Shown: piece after piece, positions 8,910 to 18,700 of the stretch
Layout of the letters: each line of letters opens with the position of its first letter
Position numbering within the stretch: the first letter of the stretch is position 1
Origin: Pontibacter liquoris
GTDB taxonomy: Bacteria > Bacteroidota > Bacteroidia > Cytophagales > Hymenobacteraceae
DNA length: 64,000 nt
Assembly: GCF_022758235.1 (NCBI RefSeq)
Contig: NZ_JALEBG010000002.1
Coordinates: 806,001 to 870,000, forward strand
Direction: 5' to 3'
Position numbers and translations under genes: made by a program
The notes under the pieces: generated by a model
Told to the model about the DNA's origin: nothing
What the model saw: only the letters and a program-made list of their open reading frames with translations
The model's database searches: none

Positions 8910-9289
8910 CGAAGTAGCCATAACTTGTTTGTCTCTGACGCAAGTGTCCGCTTGTGCCTGCTGCCTGGCCCGCACAGCAGGCTCTTATACTTTCTTTGTT
9001 GTCTTCTCCAGGCTTTTTATACTATCTGAATGGGCTGGGTAAAGTATAAAATGCGGAAAGTTTAAGGCACAAGCGGACGCTCGCACCAGGGGAGTCGGTC
9101 CCAGGCTTCTCCCGAAACTCAGAAGTGCAGCCCTACCTTGGATAGGCTCATATTCCTTAACCGGCGCTGAAGTAAGTATAACCGGCCGCTAAATCGTTCA
9201 TTACAACCCGCATGCTATTGGAAAATAATTTTTTATACTATATTTAGTATATATTCAGAAACCATTAGCGTATGATCTCGCACAAAAGC
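8910..9289. other. Gene-free region with an inverted repeat of GTCCGCTTGTGCC
   Basis: No gene is seen in these 380 bp. GTCCGCTTGTGCC at 8946-8958 is matched in inverse by GGCACAAGCGGAC at 9066-9078, about 107 bp apart; the same core forms a tight hairpin at 27011-27032. Three AAGTATA-type heptamers lie between or beside the arms. The last 60 bp are AT-rich and probably hold the promoter of the ThuA-fusion gene, but no clear TAnnTTTG box is seen. Confidence 0.65.
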
Positions 9290-12200
9290 ATGAAACAAAG
9301 CGGCTTATCTGTTCTTTTTCTCTTCCTTTTTGCCTTGCTCTTCAGCAGCTGCCAGGACGACAAAACACCGAAGATCCTGGTGTTTAGCAAAACCAAAGGG
9401 TATCATCACGCCTCCATTCCAAAAGGCATTGCGGCCATTCAGAAGATAGGAGAGCAGGAAGGCTACCGCGTGGACACCACCACCGATGCCAGCATTTTCC
9501 GCGATGAGAATCTGAAGAAATACCGTTCGGTTGTGTTTCTGAGTACCACCGGCAACGTGCTGAACGGCGACCAGCAGGTAGCCCTCGAACGTTACGTGCA
9601 GGCGGGCGGTGGCTTTGTAGGCATCCATGCTGCGGCCGATACCGAATACGACTGGCCGTGGTATAACAAGCTGGTCGGCGCTTATTTCCTGAGCCACCCC
9701 CAAAACCCCAATGTGCTTAAAGCGACGGTGGAAGTAACCGACACGGCCTTTGCGGCAACAGCCGGTTTGCCCCAGCGCTGGGAGCGCACCGACGAATGGT
9801 ATAACTATAAAAATATCTATCCGGACCTGAAGGTGGTGGCCGTGCTGGACGAAGACACCTACGACGGTGGCGAGAACGGGGAAAATCATCCCACAGCCTG
9901 GTACCACGACTTTGATGGCGGGCGTGCCTTTTATACCGGAGGCGGCCATACGGACGAAAGCTTTAGCGAACCCCTGTTCCTGAAGCATCTGGCGGGCGGT
10001 ATCCGCTATGCCATGGGCGACAGCACGGCCGTGCTGGATTACTCAAAAGCTTATGCGGTAAAAGTGCCCGAAGAGAACCGCTTTACCAAGGTCATCCTCT
10101 CAAACGATTTAAATGAACCGATGGAGCTGGCTGTGGCACCTGATGGCCGTGTGTTCTTTATCGAGCGAAGCGGCAACCTGTATCAGTACGATCCGGCTAC
10201 AAAACAAACCAAAGTAGCGCACCGGTTTGCCGTATTGCCCGAGCCTGACCGGGTGCATGGCAATGGCCTGCTGGGTATCACTGTAGACCCCGATTTTAAA
10301 ACCAACAACTACCTCTACCTCTATTACACGCCTGACGGCCAACCAATCGAACAGCTGTCGCAGTATGTTTCACGGTTCACGATCTCCAAAGATGGTGCAC
10401 TGGACCTCAAATCAGAAAAAGTGGTGCTTAAAGTGCCCATCGATTTGGAGGTAAGCGCCCACACCGGCGGCTCGCTGGCCTGGGACAAAGACAAGAACCT
10501 TTACATTTCTACCGGCGATAACACCGTTCCGTTCGAGTCGAGCGGTTATGCGCCAATTGATGAAACGCCGGGCCGCAAAACCTTCGATGCCCAGCGCTCT
10601 TCCGGTAACACCAATGATCTAAGGGGCAAGATCCTGCGCATCCACCCCGAGCCGGACGGCACTTATACGATTCCGGAAGGTAATTTATTTGCGAAAGGCA
10701 CGGCACAAACCCGCCCGGAGATTTACGTGATGGGCTGCCGCAACCCGTACCGCATCTCTGTTGACCAGAAGACCTCTATTGTATACTGGGGCGAGATCGG
10801 ACCTGACGCCGGTGAAGATGGCAAGCAGGGCCCGCGCGGGTATGATGAGTTTAACCAGGCCAAAAAAGCCGGCAACTATGGCTGGCCATACTTTGTAGGC
10901 AACAGCAAACCCTACCACGACTATGATTTTGCCAGCAAAACCGTAGGCGAACTGGCCAACCCGAAGGCGCCTGTCAATACCTCGCCCAACAACACGGGCC
11001 TGAAGCAGCTGCCACCCGTACAAAATGCCATGGTCTGGTATCCGTATAATGCCTCGGAAGAATTCCCCGACCTAGGCGAAGGTGGCCGTTGTGCCATGGG
11101 TGGCCCGGTGTATCATTACCAGGAAGCCCTGAACTCGAAAGTAAAGCTGCCGGCATACTACGACAAGGCCCTGTTTGCCTACGACTGGATGCGCAACTGG
11201 GTGTATGCGCTGCGCCTGGACGAAAACCAGCAGTATAAACGCATGGAGCCCTTTATGCCGGTAACCGGTGATTTTAAGCGCCCCGTAGATATGGAGATCG
11301 GGCCGGATGGCGCCATGTATATGCTGGAATATGGCTCCGTTTACGGCGTGGATAACCCCGATGCACGCCTGGTGCGCATCGAATTCAATGCTGAGAACCG
11401 TGCCCCGGTGGCACAGATCAGTGTGGAAGATTCTATCGGGCAGGCACCGCTTAAAGTGGCTTTCAGCAACAAGAGCTTCGACTTTGACGAAGATGATAAG
11501 CTTACGTATGAGTGGCGCTTTGAAGGAAACAAAGTAGGATCGACGGAGGCCAACCCAAGCTATACTTTCCAAAAGAACGGCGTGTATAAAGCCATCCTGA
11601 AAGTAACCGACCCGTCCGGCAAAACAGACCGCGACACCTTCGAAATAAAAGTAGGCAACACGCTGCCGAAAGTGGCGATCAGTACGCCCGATAACAGCAC
11701 CTTCTTTTTCGACAATGCCAACCTGCGCTACAACGTGGCGATTCAGGACAAGGAAGACCCGGCTATTGCCGCCGACAGGATGCTGGTAACCCTGACCTAT
11801 ATTCCGAAAGTGAAAGATCAGCAGGCCTCGGCCGGGCACCAGGACTTGAAAGCTGCCCCCGTAAACCTGGGCAAAGCGCTGATGGAAAGCAGTGACTGCA
11901 AAGCCTGCCACCAGATCGATAAGAAATCGGTTGGGCCCGCCTTTATGCTGGTATCCCAGAAGTATAAAGGCCAGCCAAACGAAGTAGCCCGCCTGGCTAA
12001 CAAGGTGATTACCGGCGGTGGCGGCGTTTGGGGAGAACATGCCATGAATGCCCACCCGCAGTTATCGCGCGAGGAGGCAACCGAAATAGTAAAGTATGTG
12101 CTCTCGCTCTCGGAGCAGCCTGCCAACCAGCGCCTGCCGCAGCAGGGAAGTGTGGCCCTGAAGGAGCATATGGCCAAAGGCGGCCAGGGTCGCTATGTAT

Positions 12201-12643
12201 TGCAGGCTTCGTATACCGATAACGGCGGTGCCATTGTGCCGCTCACCGGCACCGATGCGCTGGTACTGCGGCCGGCACGAGTGCTGGCCGCACAAGCCGA
12301 TGTTTTACGGAACATAGAGCGCCATGAAAACCAGCTGGGCGCCATTCACAATAGATCATACTTTGTGCTGAAGAACATCGACTTGCGGGGCATCCGTACG
12401 CTGGCGTACCGGTACTCGTCCAAAGACAAGGATGCTACCCTGGAGGTGCACACCGGCTCCGCCAAAGGACCTGTAATAAGCACGCTGCACTACAAGGCTA
12501 CCGGCAACTGGGATACCTATAACGTGGTATCGGCACCGGTTACCGCCCCTGACGGCAAAAATGACCTGTACTTTGTGATCAAAAAAGAGCAGGAGCCCAA
12601 CCAGCATTTATTTAACCTGGACTGGATAGAATTTAAACGATAG
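9290..12643 (+). CDS. ThuA / glucose-dehydrogenase-like / PKD / cytochrome c fusion lipoprotein
   Basis: A 1117-residue exported multidomain protein. I choose the ATG at 9290 (an in-frame ATG is at 9272) because it gives MKQSGLS, a hydrophobic stretch and a lipobox ending Phe-Ser-Ser-Cys. Domains in order: ThuA-like (about 28-250; KILVFSKTKGYHHASI, GGGFVGIHAAADTE); soluble PQQ-glucose-dehydrogenase-like propeller (about 260-700; HGNGLLGITVDPDF, GCRNPYRISVD); PKD (about 702-790); class I cytochrome c (about 855-945; heme motif CKACH near 868-872, candidate distal Met in GEHAMNAHPQ); and a C-terminal CBM6-like beta domain (about 990-1117). This architecture suggests periplasmic oxidation of a sugar with electrons passed to its own heme. 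The DUF1080 gene follows 112 bp downstream. Domain calls are firm; substrate and cofactor are not known. Confidence 0.88.
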   Translation: MKQSGLSVLFLFLFALLFSSCQDDKTPKILVFSKTKGYHHASIPKGIAAIQKIGEQEGYRVDTTTDASIFRDENLKKYRSVVFLSTTGNVLNGDQQVALERYVQAGGGFVGIHAAADTEYDWPWYNKLVGAYFLSHPQNPNVLKATVEVTDTAFAATAGLPQRWERTDEWYNYKNIYPDLKVVAVLDEDTYDGGENGENHPTAWYHDFDGGRAFYTGGGHTDESFSEPLFLKHLAGGIRYAMGDSTAVLDYSKAYAVKVPEENRFTKVILSNDLNEPMELAVAPDGRVFFIERSGNLYQYDPATKQTKVAHRFAVLPEPDRVHGNGLLGITVDPDFKTNNYLYLYYTPDGQPIEQLSQYVSRFTISKDGALDLKSEKVVLKVPIDLEVSAHTGGSLAWDKDKNLYISTGDNTVPFESSGYAPIDETPGRKTFDAQRSSGNTNDLRGKILRIHPEPDGTYTIPEGNLFAKGTAQTRPEIYVMGCRNPYRISVDQKTSIVYWGEIGPDAGEDGKQGPRGYDEFNQAKKAGNYGWPYFVGNSKPYHDYDFASKTVGELANPKAPVNTSPNNTGLKQLPPVQNAMVWYPYNASEEFPDLGEGGRCAMGGPVYHYQEALNSKVKLPAYYDKALFAYDWMRNWVYALRLDENQQYKRMEPFMPVTGDFKRPVDMEIGPDGAMYMLEYGSVYGVDNPDARLVRIEFNAENRAPVAQISVEDSIGQAPLKVAFSNKSFDFDEDDKLTYEWRFEGNKVGSTEANPSYTFQKNGVYKAILKVTDPSGKTDRDTFEIKVGNTLPKVAISTPDNSTFFFDNANLRYNVAIQDKEDPAIAADRMLVTLTYIPKVKDQQASAGHQDLKAAPVNLGKALMESSDCKACHQIDKKSVGPAFMLVSQKYKGQPNEVARLANKVITGGGGVWGEHAMNAHPQLSREEATEIVKYVLSLSEQPANQRLPQQGSVALKEHMAKGGQGRYVLQASYTDNGGAIVPLTGTDALVLRPARVLAAQADVLRNIERHENQLGAIHNRSYFVLKNIDLRGIRTLAYRYSSKDKDATLEVHTGSAKGPVISTLHYKATGNWDTYNVVSAPVTAPDGKNDLYFVIKKEQEPNQHLFNLDWIEFKR

Positions 12644-12649
12644 AAACAA

Positions 12650-12686
12650 GGTATAGGGCGCTTTCCAGAAAAAGGCGTCCTATACC
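12650..12686 (+). terminator. Possible terminator after the ThuA-fusion gene
   Basis: GGTATAGGGCGC and GGCGTCCTATACC form an imperfect 11-12 bp stem around TTTCCAGAAAAA, followed by TTATATT. The tail is weak, so read-through into the DUF1080 gene is likely. Confidence 0.45.
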
Positions 12687-12755
12687 TTATATTACCACGC
12701 TGCCCTGAAAGTATAAATACCAGACCCGTATAAATCAAACCTTACCGGAGAAGAA

Positions 12756-13613
12756 ATGAAGCTAAGAATGTTCCTCAGTACCTGCCTGGCATTGGCGTGC
12801 CTGTCCTGCTCCACCCAACAGCAACAAAACGCACAAGACGACGATGGTTGGGTGAAGCTTTTTAACGGCAAGGACCTGAATGATTGGGAGGTAAAGATCA
12901 AGGACCATGCGCTGAACGAGAACTTCGGGAACACGTTTCGGGTGGAAAACGGGAATTTAGCGGTCCGCTACGACGGGTATAAAAACTTTGATGAGCAGTT
13001 CGGCCACTTGTTCTATAAAAAGAAGTTTTCGGATTACCTGCTGGTGATGGAGTACCGCTTTACGGGCGAGCAGGCCACCGGCGGCCCCGAATGGGCCTAC
13101 CGGAACAGCGGCGCGATGCTGCACTGCCAGCCGGCCGCCACGATGGGCCTTGCCCAGGACTTCCCGATCTCGCTGGAGGCGCAGCTGCTGGGAGGCAACG
13201 GCAAAGACCCCCGAAGCACGGCCAACCTGTGTACGCCCGGCACCAACGTGATGCTGCAGGATACCCTCTTTACCCCCCATTGCATCGATTCCAGCTCTAA
13301 AACCTACGCCGGCGACCGCTGGGTACGCGTGGAAGCGCTCGTGCTTGGGGATTCCATCATCAAGCATATTGTGGAAGGCGATACGGTGCTGGTCTATACC
13401 AAGCCGCAGATTGGGGGAGGCAATGTGAGCAACTATGACCCGGCCATCAAAAAGGATGGGCAGCCCTTAACAGAAGGCTATATCGCGCTGCAAAGCGAAA
13501 GCCACCCGGTGGAGTTCCGGAAAGTAGAGCTCTTTAACCTGGAGAAGTATAGAAATGATCCGCAGCAGCTGAAGCAGGTATTGCATCAATTGCAAAAACG
13601 CAAAGATCATTAA
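12756..13613 (+). CDS. DUF1080 (3-keto-disaccharide hydrolase family) lipoprotein
   Basis: A 285-residue protein. Residues 1-20 form a lipoprotein signal ending Leu-Ser-Cys. The rest is one DUF1080 concanavalin-like domain: GWVKLFNGKDLNDWEVKI near 30-47 and EWAYRNSGAMLHCQ near 112-125 are typical of the family. Characterised relatives hydrolyse or cleave 3-keto-glycosides after an oxidoreductase has made the 3-keto sugar. Its position behind a ThuA/dehydrogenase fusion and facing two TIM-barrel isomerase genes fits that pathway. The lipobox places it in the periplasm or on a membrane. The family is firm; activity on 3-keto sugars is inferred from relatives and context. Confidence 0.88.
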   Translation: MKLRMFLSTCLALACLSCSTQQQQNAQDDDGWVKLFNGKDLNDWEVKIKDHALNENFGNTFRVENGNLAVRYDGYKNFDEQFGHLFYKKKFSDYLLVMEYRFTGEQATGGPEWAYRNSGAMLHCQPAATMGLAQDFPISLEAQLLGGNGKDPRSTANLCTPGTNVMLQDTLFTPHCIDSSSKTYAGDRWVRVEALVLGDSIIKHIVEGDTVLVYTKPQIGGGNVSNYDPAIKKDGQPLTEGYIALQSESHPVEFRKVELFNLEKYRNDPQQLKQVLHQLQKRKDH

Positions 13614-13806
13614 CAGCTTTCAACGCTGCAGCAGTTGCTTTCCCGGGCAAGTATAAGGTGCAAACGTCAAACCACTTCAGGTATAACATCCTCATCAAAG
13701 AAGAACTGCGAAGGACAACCATTCAAATTCATCCAAGGCCTTATACTTTGATAAGGTTATTGCATCCTATACTTCGTTTCCTGCTCTTCCCGGCGCTACG
13801 ATACCT

Positions 13807-14730
13807 TTATGCCTGGCTGAAGCTGTCTGCCTCGCGGTAAGCTTTGATGAGCGCGAGCTCTCCGGCCTTGCCTTCTTTGGCTTTCCCGTGTTCCATACCC
13901 ATAATGCCTTTGTACCCTTTCTCGTGGACGTGTTTGAACACGTTTCTGAAGTTGATCTCGCCTGTGGAGGGTTCGTTGCGGCCCGGATTGTCGCCAATCT
14001 GGATGTAGGCAATCTCATCCCAGCAGCGGTCCAGGTTGGCGATCAGGTTGCCTTCGTTGCGCTGCATGTGGTAAATGTCGTAAAGGATCTTGCAGGAGGG
14101 GCTGTTGACGGCCTTGCACAGGTTATAAGTCTGGTCTGAGTTGCGGAGAAAAAGGTCGGGTGTGTCGCTCAGCGGCTCGAGCACCATCACCAACCCATGC
14201 GGCTCAAAAATGGCAGCTGCCTGACGCAAGGCATCTGTAATATTAGCTGTCTGGATGCCCATGGGCAGGTTGCGCTCATAAAAGCCGGGCACCACCGTCA
14301 TCCATTTGGCATTGCAGCGTTTGGCTACGTCCACGGCTTTGCGGCAGGTGCTCAGAAATTTGTCTTTGAACTCCTGCTTGCCCGTAGCCAGCGATGTTTT
14401 CCAGTTATCGCCGCCATCGATCACAAACACGCCCATCTGCATGCCCAGTTTCCCGAGCAGCTCGCCTATGCGCTGCTGCTCTGCGGCAGGCCTGTTCAGC
14501 ATGCCATTATCCTCCAGAGAGCGGAAGCCCTGTTCGTGCATAAACCGGATCTGGTCCAGGAAATCCTTGCCGGCATGGTTGGCAAACATCCCCTCGTGCG
14601 GGGCATAATTGAGGTTGAATGGCTTCCCTGCTTTCTTAGCGGCAGGTGTGTTGGCTGCAATCGCCGCAGCACCGCTTGCCAAGGCTACGCCGGCCAAAAG
14701 GCTGCTCTTCAAAAATTCGCTTCTACGCAT
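13807..14730 (-). CDS. Exported TIM-barrel sugar isomerase/epimerase (xylose-isomerase-like)
   Basis: A 307-residue protein. Its N-terminus, MRRSEFLKSSLLAGVALASG, is a twin-arginine-type signal followed by an Ala-rich stretch, so it should be folded with metal and exported. The remainder is an AP-endonuclease-2 / hydroxypyruvate-isomerase-type barrel: MVLEPLSDTPDLFL near 197-210, KILYDIYHMQRNEGNL near 231-246 and MGMEHGKAKEGKAG near 281-294 carry the usual metal-binding Glu, Asp and His. A second paralogue lies immediately upstream and shares LLYDIYHMQ-type sequence. The tail-to-tail neighbour is the DUF1080 gene, 193 bp away. It probably isomerises or cleaves a keto sugar, but the substrate cannot be read from sequence. 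Confidence 0.85.
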   Translation of the reverse strand: MRRSEFLKSSLLAGVALASGAAAIAANTPAAKKAGKPFNLNYAPHEGMFANHAGKDFLDQIRFMHEQGFRSLEDNGMLNRPAAEQQRIGELLGKLGMQMGVFVIDGGDNWKTSLATGKQEFKDKFLSTCRKAVDVAKRCNAKWMTVVPGFYERNLPMGIQTANITDALRQAAAIFEPHGLVMVLEPLSDTPDLFLRNSDQTYNLCKAVNSPSCKILYDIYHMQRNEGNLIANLDRCWDEIAYIQIGDNPGRNEPSTGEINFRNVFKHVHEKGYKGIMGMEHGKAKEGKAGELALIKAYREADSFSQA

Positions 14731-14745
14731 CTTGTTCCCAGGCTA

Positions 14746-14791
14746 AAAAGCTGCAGCAATACCAGGTATACCTGTTACTGCTGCAGCTTTT
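14746..14791 (-). terminator. Hairpin terminator between the two isomerase genes
   Basis: A perfect 13-bp stem, AAAAGCTGCAGCA (14746-14758) with TGCTGCAGCTTTT (14779-14791), is followed on the minus strand by TAGCC. It lies about 30 bp past the stop of the upstream isomerase gene and 15 bp before the start of the next, so it may reduce but not abolish read-through. Confidence 0.65.
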
Positions 14792-14821
14792 GATTATACT
14801 TCATTTAAGTGCTGGTGCTGT

Positions 14822-15706
14822 TTATACATCACAGATCATCACGCTTTCCTGCAGCGATACAAGCGGCGTTTTGGACTTCGGAATAAATTCCTGGGCCACA
14901 TAGCCTTTGTAGCCTGTGTCCACAATGGCCTGCATAATAGCCGGATAGTATAGCTCCTGGGTGTTGTCGATCTCGTTTCGGCCGGGCACGCCACCGGTAT
15001 GGTAATGCGAGATATAGGGGTGGTTTTCCTGGATTGTCCGGATCACGTCGCCTTCCATGATCTGCATGTGGTAAATGTCATAAAGCAGCTTAAAGCGGTC
15101 CGATCCCACCATTTTCGCCAGCTCCACGCCCCACTTGGTATGATCGCACATGTAATCCTTGTGGTTCACTTTGCTGTTGAGCAGCTCCATCGACAGCGTT
15201 ACCTTGTGCTTTTCGGCCGTCTTCATCAGGCGCTTCAGGCCTTTGGCGCAGTTGGCCATGCCCTGCTCATCGCTCATGCCGTTGCGGTTGCCCGAAAAGC
15301 AGATCAGGTTGTTGAGGCCGGCCTTGGCCACCTTCGGGATCATCGCCTCATAGCGGGCCACCAGTTCGTCGTGGAACTTGGGGTCGTTAAATCCTTCGGT
15401 CAGGCTCTTTTCCGCTCCCCAGGCCATGGCGCAGGTCAGGTCATACTTCTTCAGCGTAGGCCAGTCGTCGGGCCCCAGCAGCTCTATGGACGAAAGGCCC
15501 ATTCCCTTGGCTGCTTTGCAGAGGTCCTCGAGCGGAATATCGTTGTAGCACCACTTGCAAACCGAGTGGTTGATCCGGCCTTTGAGTTTTACTTCCTTCA
15601 TTTCAGCAGCTCTTAGTTGTTCGGGCAACAACATAGCCGTGGCGAGCACAGCGGCCCCTCCTGCCATGTTCCGGAGTGCGGTGCGCCGCGTATAGCGATT
15701 TTCCAT
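14822..15706 (-). CDS. Exported TIM-barrel isomerase, hydroxypyruvate-isomerase-like
   Basis: A 294-residue protein with a Tat-like N-terminus (MENRYTRRTALRNMAGGAA, then a hydrophobic run). The body resembles hydroxypyruvate isomerase: RINHSVCKWCYNDIPLEDLC near residues 44-63, VTLSMELLNSKVNHKDYMC near 169-187, FKLLYDIYHMQIMEGDVI near 204-221, IGHYHTGG-type IsHYHTGGVPGR near 231-242 and GYVAQEFIPKSKTP near 270-283. The conserved Glu, Asp, His and Glu form the divalent-metal site. It is a distant paralogue of the downstream gene and is preceded by the dehydrogenase-cytochrome gene 50 bp away, suggesting one transcription unit. The real substrate may be a keto sugar instead of hydroxypyruvate. 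Confidence 0.85.
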   Translation of the reverse strand: MENRYTRRTALRNMAGGAAVLATAMLLPEQLRAAEMKEVKLKGRINHSVCKWCYNDIPLEDLCKAAKGMGLSSIELLGPDDWPTLKKYDLTCAMAWGAEKSLTEGFNDPKFHDELVARYEAMIPKVAKAGLNNLICFSGNRNGMSDEQGMANCAKGLKRLMKTAEKHKVTLSMELLNSKVNHKDYMCDHTKWGVELAKMVGSDRFKLLYDIYHMQIMEGDVIRTIQENHPYISHYHTGGVPGRNEIDNTQELYYPAIMQAIVDTGYKGYVAQEFIPKSKTPLVSLQESVMICDV

Positions 15707-15756
15707 TTTAATTTTCCTTTTAAAGTGTAAGCTACAAGTTTTTTTCAGATGTCCGC

Positions 15757-18700
15757 TTATTTGCTGGCAACCGCTTTAGTGGCCGGCTTTTTAAGCGAAT
15801 ACAGGTACTCCACCAAATCTACCAGCTGCTGCTCCGACATACCTTGCTGCAGGTTGGCAGGCATAATAGAGTGCTCCATCTGCGTTTTAGAAGCTATTTT
15901 GGCTTTCTCGTAGCGGTTCTTTATGCCACCCGGGCTAACCAGCTCAATAGCGTCTTCTGTCTCGCTGGCGATAATGCCGGCTACTTCGCTGCCATCTTTC
16001 AGCTTCAGCAGGTACCCTTCATAACCAAAGCTGATGCCGGCATCCGGGTGCAGGATGGACACATACAGGGCGTCTTTGGTGAGCTTGCTGCCGATCTGGG
16101 TCAGGGCCGGGCCAAAGGCAGTACCTTCTTTGCCGGCCTGGTGGCACACGCTGCAGGTTTGCAGGAATACCTGCTTGCCTTTTACCTCAGAGCCCGGGCG
16201 CATGGCCAGTTCACTGATCGGCGGCAATGGCTTGCCATCTGTGGCATTGGCCGGCTTCAGATACCGCAGGGCTTCGTCGCGGATGCCCGTGCGCATGGCA
16301 CCGGCCAGCGCTACCGATGCCGTTGGCTTCAGCTCTTCGGGTAGTTTGCCGTCCCGCACCACGTTCATCAGCCGTTCTTCGCCGCTCCAGCCTGTGCCCA
16401 GCGCCTTTACGGCTACTTTCCGAATGGCCATGTCGCCTGACTTATCCATCATAACCGACTGGATCAGGTCCAAAGATTCGTTGCTGCCTACGCGGCTCAA
16501 TGATCGGAGCACCGCGGTTGCTTCGCCTTCTTTCTTACTGCTGATTGATTTTTTCAGCAGGGGCGTTCCGCCTGCGTTCAGCAGCAACCGGGTTGCCTCC
16601 ACGCCCAGGCTGCTGTCGGGGTGGGCTAGTGCCAGCTGCAGCAGTTCTTCGTTCTGGTTGCGGAGCTTATAGCGGCTCACAAGGTCCACAAACTCCTGCG
16701 TTCCTTTCAGCTCAGCCAGGGTACGGTCCAAGGCAGCTTTTGCTTTGGGTGATTTTTGCAGGCTCTCGGGGGTAAGGTGGTTCAGGGCAATCTTCGATAC
16801 TTCAGCTTTGTGCGGTCCCTGGTCGTCGAGCAGGGTTAGCAGTGTTTGCTCTTTAGCCGGGTCATCTATAAAATCGAACGCCCTGAAATACTTTGCCCGG
16901 TCTGCGGACGAGGTGCCGCCGTTGGTGATGTTTTTGGCAAGGTATGGCAGCGCGAGTCCGGTTCTGGAACGCCAGATAATATCCTGGCTGGCTTTGTCTG
17001 CCAACGCGTTACCGGCTTTCTGCTGATAAGCTTTAAAGAACGTGTCCCACTGCTCGTCGGCGCCGATGCCTAAGGCTTCCAGGTACCAGCGGTCTTTGCC
17101 ATCATACTGCTGCGCCAACTGCACCCAAATGGCCGGCGCCTCCGCCGACTTGTTATGGCGCAAGGCAATGGCTGCTTCGCGGCGTACCTGCGGGCTCTTG
17201 TCGTTTACCAGTTGCTTTACATACGGGATGATATCTTTAGCTTCCTGGCGGGCGATCCGCAGGCCGGTAATACGCATGTCCGGTTTCTTATCTTTCAGGG
17301 CCTGTTGGATGTAGGTGTCGCTTTTACCGTCGATCTTGGCCAGCAGCCACAGGGCTCTTGCCCGCATGCGCTCGTTATCCGATTTCCAGAGTTGCTGAAG
17401 GGCTGGTTCCGCTTTAGCGCCCCAGGTGTGTAGTTTGTCCCAGGCCAGGTAGCGCGTAGCCAGGTTTGGGCTCTGCAATGCTTTCACGGCTCCTTCCGGC
17501 GAGGTCAGGTCCAGCTTGGGCGTTTTGTAAGGTGTTGCCGGCGGAGCGATCCGGTAAATTCGTCCGCGATTCATGTCGGCCATTTGGTGGCCACCCACAC
17601 CCGGATCATACCAATCAGCCACGAAAATAGAACCGTCCGGGGCTACGCTCAGGTCGGAGGGGCGGAACCACTGGTCGCGTACGCCTTCTACCAGCGGCAC
17701 GATGCGGGCTTTATACCCGGCGCCGTCCTTTGTTACCGGGTACGCTCTCACCACATTGGGGCCGGCATCGGTATGGATCATCTGGTTGCGGTATACTTCG
17801 GGGAGCAGGTTGCCTTCGTAGATCACCATGCCAGTAGGCGAACCGGCGCCCGTTTGCAGCAGGTTGGGTATACTTCCGGGGTCGTTCAGGTGCCAGTGCT
17901 GTTTAGGGATCTCGGTTTCCATGTTGGTGCGACGCGACCGCCAGCCGGCGCCGGTCATTTCATCCGTATACCCATAGTTGCCGAACTCCATCACATAGTT
18001 GATGCGCACACCCTGGTTGCCATCGTCGTCGTTGTCGGACTGCCACAGCGTGCCGTAAGAGTCCACAGCGGCCTCGTAGTTGTTGCGGAAGTTGTGCGCC
18101 AGCACTTCAAACTCGGTGCCGTCCGGGTTCACCCTGAAAACCATACCCTGGCGGTAAGGCTTGCCGCTGTTGTTTACCGTTTTGCCATCCTTGTCCACCA
18201 CCGGCTTTCCGTTGCGGTCCATGATTTGCTTGCCTTCGTTGCCGAAGTTGAAGTATAACTTGCCGTCCGGCCCAAAGGTGAACGAGTGGATGGCGTGGTC
18301 GTGCTGCACGCCGCCTAAGCCCGAGTAAAGCACTTCCTTTTTATCGGCCACATCATCGCCGTTGGTATCGGTAAACATAAACACGTTCGGGCTGCTGGAT
18401 ACGATCACTTTGTTGCCCAGTACGGCCACACCTAGGGCGGCATTGATGTCGGTGCCCTGGTAAAACACCTTAGCGGTATCGGCGCGGCCATCATTGTTTA
18501 GGTCTTCCAATATAAGGATGCGGTCGCCTTCTGCCCGTTTCGGATTGGTAGGGTTAATCTCCGGGCGGTAATTGTATGCCTCGCACACCCACACGCGGCC
18601 TTTGGCGTCCACGTCCATGTTGGTAGGGTTGCCCATCATGGGCTCAGAGGCAAAGAGTTTTACCTGCAGGCCTTCGGCCGCTTTCAGACCCAGTTCTGCG

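Noticed and set aside
9272-9289. Upstream ATG (9272) as start of the ThuA-fusion gene
   Set aside because: It adds MISHKS before an already complete lipoprotein signal; the ATG at 9290 gives the better N-terminus, though the difference is small.
17584-18258. 224-codon frame opposite the dehydrogenase-cytochrome gene
   Set aside because: It is inside the propeller coding region and its translation has no domain pattern.
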